A stretch of DNA of 64,000 nucleotides, taken from positions 186,001 through 250,000 of the forward strand of contig NZ_QNUH01000002.1 of NCBI RefSeq assembly GCF_003385495.1. The letters run 5' to 3'. The notes below the pieces were generated by a model. The model was not told the origin of the DNA and ran no database searches. It was given only the letters and a program-made list of their open reading frames with translations. The position numbers and the translations under genes are program-made. Origin of the DNA: Chryseobacterium elymi (GTDB lineage: Bacteria; Bacteroidota; Bacteroidia; Flavobacteriales; Weeksellaceae). Positions 60,505 to 64,000 of the stretch are shown piece by piece (positions within the stretch are counted from its first letter, which is position 1; every line of letters begins with the position of its first letter).

Positions 60505-61467
60505 ATGAGAGACATACACAGTACAGCATCCAATCAAACCGAATTTCCAAAGCCTACTATGATTTCAGTTAACAATGTGGTATTAGAAGTATTTGAAGCA
60601 GGAAAACAAAATTCAGACAAACCGATTGTTCTCTGTCACGGTTTTCCAGAACACGCATTTTCTTGGCGTTATCAGATACCAGCTCTTGTTGCAACAGGTT
60701 ATCATGTCATTGTCCCAAATCAACGTGGCTATGGTAACTCATCTTGCCCAACCGAAGTAACTGATTATGATATAAAGCACCTGACTGGTGACCTTATTGC
60801 TCTACTCGACTACTACGGATACAAGGATGCCACATTCGTCGGTCATGACTGGGGTGCAAATGTTGTCTGGAATCTGGCACTATTGTATCCTAAACGGGTC
60901 AATAAGATAATAAATTTAGCTCTGCCCTATCAGGAGCGCGGAGAACAACCATGGATTGAATTTATGGAAACCATATTTGGAGAAGACTTCTATTTTGTTC
61001 ATTTCAACAAGAAAGTGGGAGTTGCAGATTCTATAATGAATGAAAACACACCTCAATTCCTGCATAACATATTTCGCAAAGATGTACCTCCCGCTCCACC
61101 TGCTTCGGGAATGCTAATGATAAATCTTGCAAGAGCAGAAAAACCTTTTGGGAAGCCCCTAATGGAAAACAATGAACTGTCTGTATTCGTTTCTGCCTTT
61201 GAATTATCTGGATTTACCGGAGCTATAAATTGGTACAGAAACCTTGATAGAAACTGGCACCTGATGGCGAACATAAAGCCAATCATTCATCAGCCAACTC
61301 TGATGATATATGGAGAACAGGATACGATTCCAAAGTCTGAAAACCTGAAAAACATCGTTCCTAATCTGGACATTGTCAGTTTAGATTGTGGTCATTGGAT
61401 TCAGCAGGAAAAACCGGAGGAAACAAACCTTTCAATTTTAAATTGGTTAGCACAACAGAATGCATAA
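60505..61467 (+). CDS. alpha/beta hydrolase, epoxide-hydrolase-like
   Basis: About 320 residues. HGFPEHAFSWRYQIPALVAT and VIVPNQRGYGNSSCP are the epoxide-hydrolase/haloalkane-dehalogenase openings, and the nucleophile elbow is FVGHDWGANVVWNLAL with Asp in place of Ser. The acid/base part is MIYGEQDTIPKSENL and DCGHWIQQEKPEE. The frame opens at a TTG at 60472, but this overlaps the TAAATTTG box, so ATG at 60505 (MRDIHSTASNQ) is preferred. It overlaps the YdeI-like gene by 8 bp. Confidence 0.85.
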   Translation: MRDIHSTASNQTEFPKPTMISVNNVVLEVFEAGKQNSDKPIVLCHGFPEHAFSWRYQIPALVATGYHVIVPNQRGYGNSSCPTEVTDYDIKHLTGDLIALLDYYGYKDATFVGHDWGANVVWNLALLYPKRVNKIINLALPYQERGEQPWIEFMETIFGEDFYFVHFNKKVGVADSIMNENTPQFLHNIFRKDVPPAPPASGMLMINLARAEKPFGKPLMENNELSVFVSAFELSGFTGAINWYRNLDRNWHLMANIKPIIHQPTLMIYGEQDTIPKSENLKNIVPNLDIVSLDCGHWIQQEKPEETNLSILNWLAQQNA

Positions 61468-62041
61468 TAAGGAAATTGGAACATATAGCCCACAAAGCCA
61501 AACAGATTGGAGACAATGGTTGGAAAAAAACCATCAGTCCAAACAATCTGTTTGGCTTGTCTTTTATACAAAAAAGTCAAATATCCCTTCATTAAGTTGG
61601 AGTGAAGCCGTTGATGAAGCTCTTTGCTTCGGTTGGATTGACAGCACAAGGAAAAAGATTAACGACATTTCGTTTATGCAGTTTTTTAGCAAACGTAAAC
61701 CGAAAAGCAACTGGTCAAAAATCAACAAAGAAAAAGTCCAGCAGCTCATTAGCAACAAAAGGATGACAAAAGCGGGTTACGAAAGTGTTGAGATTGCGAA
61801 ACAAAACGGATATTGGACAATCTTGGATGAAATAGAAGAAGTGATAATTCCGAACGACTTAGAAATTGCATTCGAAAAATATAATGGTTCGAAAGACTAT
61901 TTTCTAGGTTTGAGCAAATCAACAAGAAAAATAATATTGAGCTGGATTATCCTCGTCAAAAAACAGGAAACCAGGCAAAAGCGCATAGAGGAAGTTGTAG
62001 AAAGTGCAGCACTGAATCTTAAACCAAAACATTTACGATAG
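61460..62041 (+). CDS. YdeI/OmpD-associated family protein
   Basis: A 193-residue protein of the YdeI family. WRQWLEKNHQSKQSVWLVFY and LSWSEAVDEALCFGWIDSTR are its first motifs, YEKYNGSKDYFLGLSKSTRK-like segment (cited: FEKYNGSKDYFLGLSKSTRK) the second, and a C-terminal helix with RQKRIEEVVESAALNLKP follows. Some members give resistance to cationic peptides or polymyxin; the mechanism is unclear. It starts 8 bp before the end of the hydrolase gene, so translation is probably coupled. Confidence 0.87.
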   Translation: MHNKEIGTYSPQSQTDWRQWLEKNHQSKQSVWLVFYTKKSNIPSLSWSEAVDEALCFGWIDSTRKKINDISFMQFFSKRKPKSNWSKINKEKVQQLISNKRMTKAGYESVEIAKQNGYWTILDEIEEVIIPNDLEIAFEKYNGSKDYFLGLSKSTRKIILSWIILVKKQETRQKRIEEVVESAALNLKPKHLR

Positions 62042-63190
62042 AAAAGGCTCAAACGGGTAACTATTAATAAAGACTAGATGAAATTGAGAAAAGTTGATTT
62101 TTTTGTTTTATTTGATTCAAATTATAAAGGTGATGATATATTTAAATGTACCAAATAACAACAAAGAGTAAAATGTTATACTGTTCTTAATTCTGCTTAT
62201 GATTAATGAACAGTAATTGCTTGAAAATATGACATATTACATTCAAATATATCATTACCCTTCTTTTTTATTATATCAGTCTGTACCAATACTCGTACAG
62301 ACTGAGTAAATAACTTACATTCTCAAAGCCTGCTAATAAAGACTTTCATCATTTTCAGATATCTTTTCTCTAAAAGAACATTAAACAACTCTTGAGAATA
62401 TACTTTATTTTGGTACAATATATCTAAACTTTTAATTCTACAAAGTACACCTTTTCAAAATGCAATTTTTTCGGATATACATGTAATACATTCTGAAATT
62501 ACCACCACATCCTCTCCCTTTAATGCTTTTATTTATATAGTTTTGCCTCAGAATTCTAAAAAACAATGATGTTTTTTCAAACTTCTTTAAAATTTCAGAA
62601 TCTGATAAAAAATAGTCAGTTTAATACCATTTTTAAAACAAACTGACATACCTTCTTCAGGAGTGGAATATTGAAAATTTATTAAAAACAAAACACATCA
62701 AGATGCCTTTTTTAAATTTCAAGAACCGGCATTTTTCCCATGAGGAAAAAAATATAACAAATATTGCCGTAAAATACTCAATACCAGCAACATGGAGTAA
62801 ATTGACAGACTTCACATATAAGCCTTATCTACAATCTATAAATAATAACCCTATTGTGGATAAGAATCAAAGATGTCAAGCCTTTATGAATTATACAGTT
62901 ATTAATTTCATTAATAGAATCCCATTCAACCCAATTGCAAAATACAGGTTCTGTACTTGAATATTATACCCCAATAAATTGAGTACAGGAAGTAGTAGTT
63001 GCAATACCGTCAAAACATAAAATCCTAATAACCCCCACACGGAGCTTTGAACAAAGCTTTTGAGAACATCAAATTTTATAATGAGGTAATCTATATTTTC
63101 AACTCATCTAATAAAAGTAAAATTATAGCTCTCAAAAAGCCCTCGTAGGTATTGGTTGCTATAGCACTAAAAATTTTAAAAAACCAGATT
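62042..63190. other. long intergenic region ahead of the surface-protein gene
   Basis: About 1.15 kb, AT-rich. A frame of 85 codons at 62703-62960 (plus) has no features I recognise and is probably chance. Present are a perfect 11-bp inverted repeat (62276-62305) without T-runs, and AGCTTTG/CAAAGCT near 63043-63059. A long untranslated leader or spacer before the surface protein is plausible. Confidence 0.55.
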
Positions 63191-64000
63191 ATGCAAAAAA
63201 AAATCACTTTTTTTTGGGTATTTTTCCTGTGCTTCACAGTACACGTTGTTGCACAAACATACCCAGGTGGAGTATCTCCCTCAAATATGACTGTTTGGCT
63301 TCGGGCTGAAACCGGATGGACACCTTCTTCCTGGACAAATCAAGCACCGGCGACACCCACGGGAAGCAATGCATTTACTAGCATTGGACTGTATGCTCCA
63401 TCCGGATCCCAACCAATTCTTAATCCCTTACTTGCAAATTTTAATTTTAATCCCGCAGTACAGCTTACTAATAACGGATATCAATTGGATGGAAACGGGC
63501 TTACCTCCTTTTATAGCTCAGCGACAAGCAATACTGCACAAATCACTTATTTTGGCGTATCAGATGTCGCAGGTTTTGACTTGATATCTAATATCTATTC
63601 TAATATAACAGCTGCACCATGTGGAAATAACCGTTGTAATTCTGGGTTTAGGTATAATAATGTTCAATTTGGAAACAGCTCTGTATCAGCTAACTACCCA
63701 ACAACACAGATCAATAATATTGGAGCAGGACAACGAATAAATGATACTAACAGAAGTAGCTTTATAAATGGACTTAAAACAAACACAACAGGTTCTGCTT
63801 CATTGCTAAATTCAGGCACCTATTCTTTTGCAGTAGGGACATGGGGAAATGGCGCTTATTTTGTAAATGGTAAAAGCATACCGGAAATAATCTGGTATAA
63901 GACAGCATTAAGCGATTCAGATCTGAATAAAGTCAACAGTTATCTTGCTCTCAAATATGGAGTAACCCTAGGCACCTCTGCAACAGCAGCCCAAAATTAC
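63191..64000 (+). CDS. secreted surface protein, probably T9SS-exported (3' end beyond window)
   Basis: Opens with ATG at 63191 and stays open to the right edge (270 codons visible). A Sec signal (ITFFWVFFLCFTVHVVAQ) ends near residue 22. The mature part is Asn/Ser/Thr-rich and beta-like: GGVSPSNMTVWLRAETGWTP, and SEIIWYKTALSDSDLNKVNSYLALKYGVTL-type segment (part: LNKVNSYLALKYGVTLG), a phrase typical of concanavalin-like domains in large Bacteroidota adhesins carrying C-terminal sorting domains. The sorting domain itself would lie outside the window. Confidence 0.78.
   Translation, partial: MQKKITFFWVFFLCFTVHVVAQTYPGGVSPSNMTVWLRAETGWTPSSWTNQAPATPTGSNAFTSIGLYAPSGSQPILNPLLANFNFNPAVQLTNNGYQLDGNGLTSFYSSATSNTAQITYFGVSDVAGFDLISNIYSNITAAPCGNNRCNSGFRYNNVQFGNSSVSANYPTTQINNIGAGQRINDTNRSSFINGLKTNTTGSASLLNSGTYSFAVGTWGNGAYFVNGKSIPEIIWYKTALSDSDLNKVNSYLALKYGVTLGTSATAAQNY

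Noticed and set aside
62703..62960. 85-codon frame in the long spacer
   Set aside because: No recognisable domain, no promoter or terminator near, and composition like the surrounding non-coding DNA.

Overview
The window looks like chromosome from a low-GC Bacteroidota bacterium of the Flavobacteriia, most like Chryseobacterium and relatives (Weeksellaceae). Evidence: a SusC/SusD outer-membrane pair, many small Sec-secreted proteins and lipoproteins, an apparent type IX-secreted cell-surface protein at the right edge, short AT-rich leaders without strong Shine-Dalgarno sites, and repeated promoter elements of the Bacteroidetes type (TAnnTTTG at -7). The genus is inferred from style and gene families, not proven.

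Layout. 1-4087 (minus): a truncated susD and a susC. 4429-13536: housekeeping and small genes (DUF4197 lipoprotein, DUF493, ArsC-like, deoxynucleoside kinase, glutaminyl cyclase, GNAT, Na+/H+ antiporter, bestrophin, DUF2490). 13652-16962 (minus): a run of small SRPBCC/VOC/DUF genes. 17159-20742 (minus): a TolC-HlyD-ABC permease export operon. 21290-27712 (minus): an ecotin-type protease inhibitor and a very large alpha-2-macroglobulin-like protein whose thioester is lost. 27731-29926 (plus): UbiA-like membrane protein, recF, DUF721/DciA. 30224-34002 (minus): SpecificRecomb-family membrane protein, mtgA, a metal-chelate-type binding lipoprotein. tRNA-Arg(ACG) lies at 34062-34135.

34.2-59.4 kb is the most interesting part: a detoxification and stress island, rich in dispersed repeats, with two local regulators and two promoter classes that I could align by eye. 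Class A (four promoters: 39.8, 41.0, 47.7 and 58.5 kb) has a CTAG-centred palindrome exactly 27 nt upstream of a perfect TAnnTTTG box. It drives the isochorismatase/amidohydrolase/DoxX/porin operon, pirin, an MhqE/MhqD-like ring-cleaving dioxygenase and hydrolase operon, and an alpha/beta hydrolase. The Crp/Fnr-family protein at 41375-41959 is the natural candidate regulator. Class B (three promoters: 47.8, 52.3 and 55.4 kb) has two direct repeats of YCAnCGA with a 21-bp period, exactly 30 nt upstream of a shared -7-like box. It drives dps, a lipocalin/quinone-reductase/DUF1275 operon, and an oxalate decarboxylase/DUF1275/peroxiredoxin/DsbA operon. The 21-bp period is the geometry of LytTR regulators, and a LytTR response regulator plus a hybrid histidine kinase lie directly after dps. 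The two classes stand back to back between 47641 and 47862.

The island also holds a frameshifted Na+/H+ antiporter, nine perfect copies of a heptamer beside it, a receiver-like protein lacking its phosphoacceptor Asp, and three families of dispersed repeats. From 59.4 kb onward there are two more genes (an epoxide-hydrolase-like enzyme and a YdeI-like protein), two long AT-rich stretches with gene remnants and hairpins, and the start of a surface protein running off the right edge.
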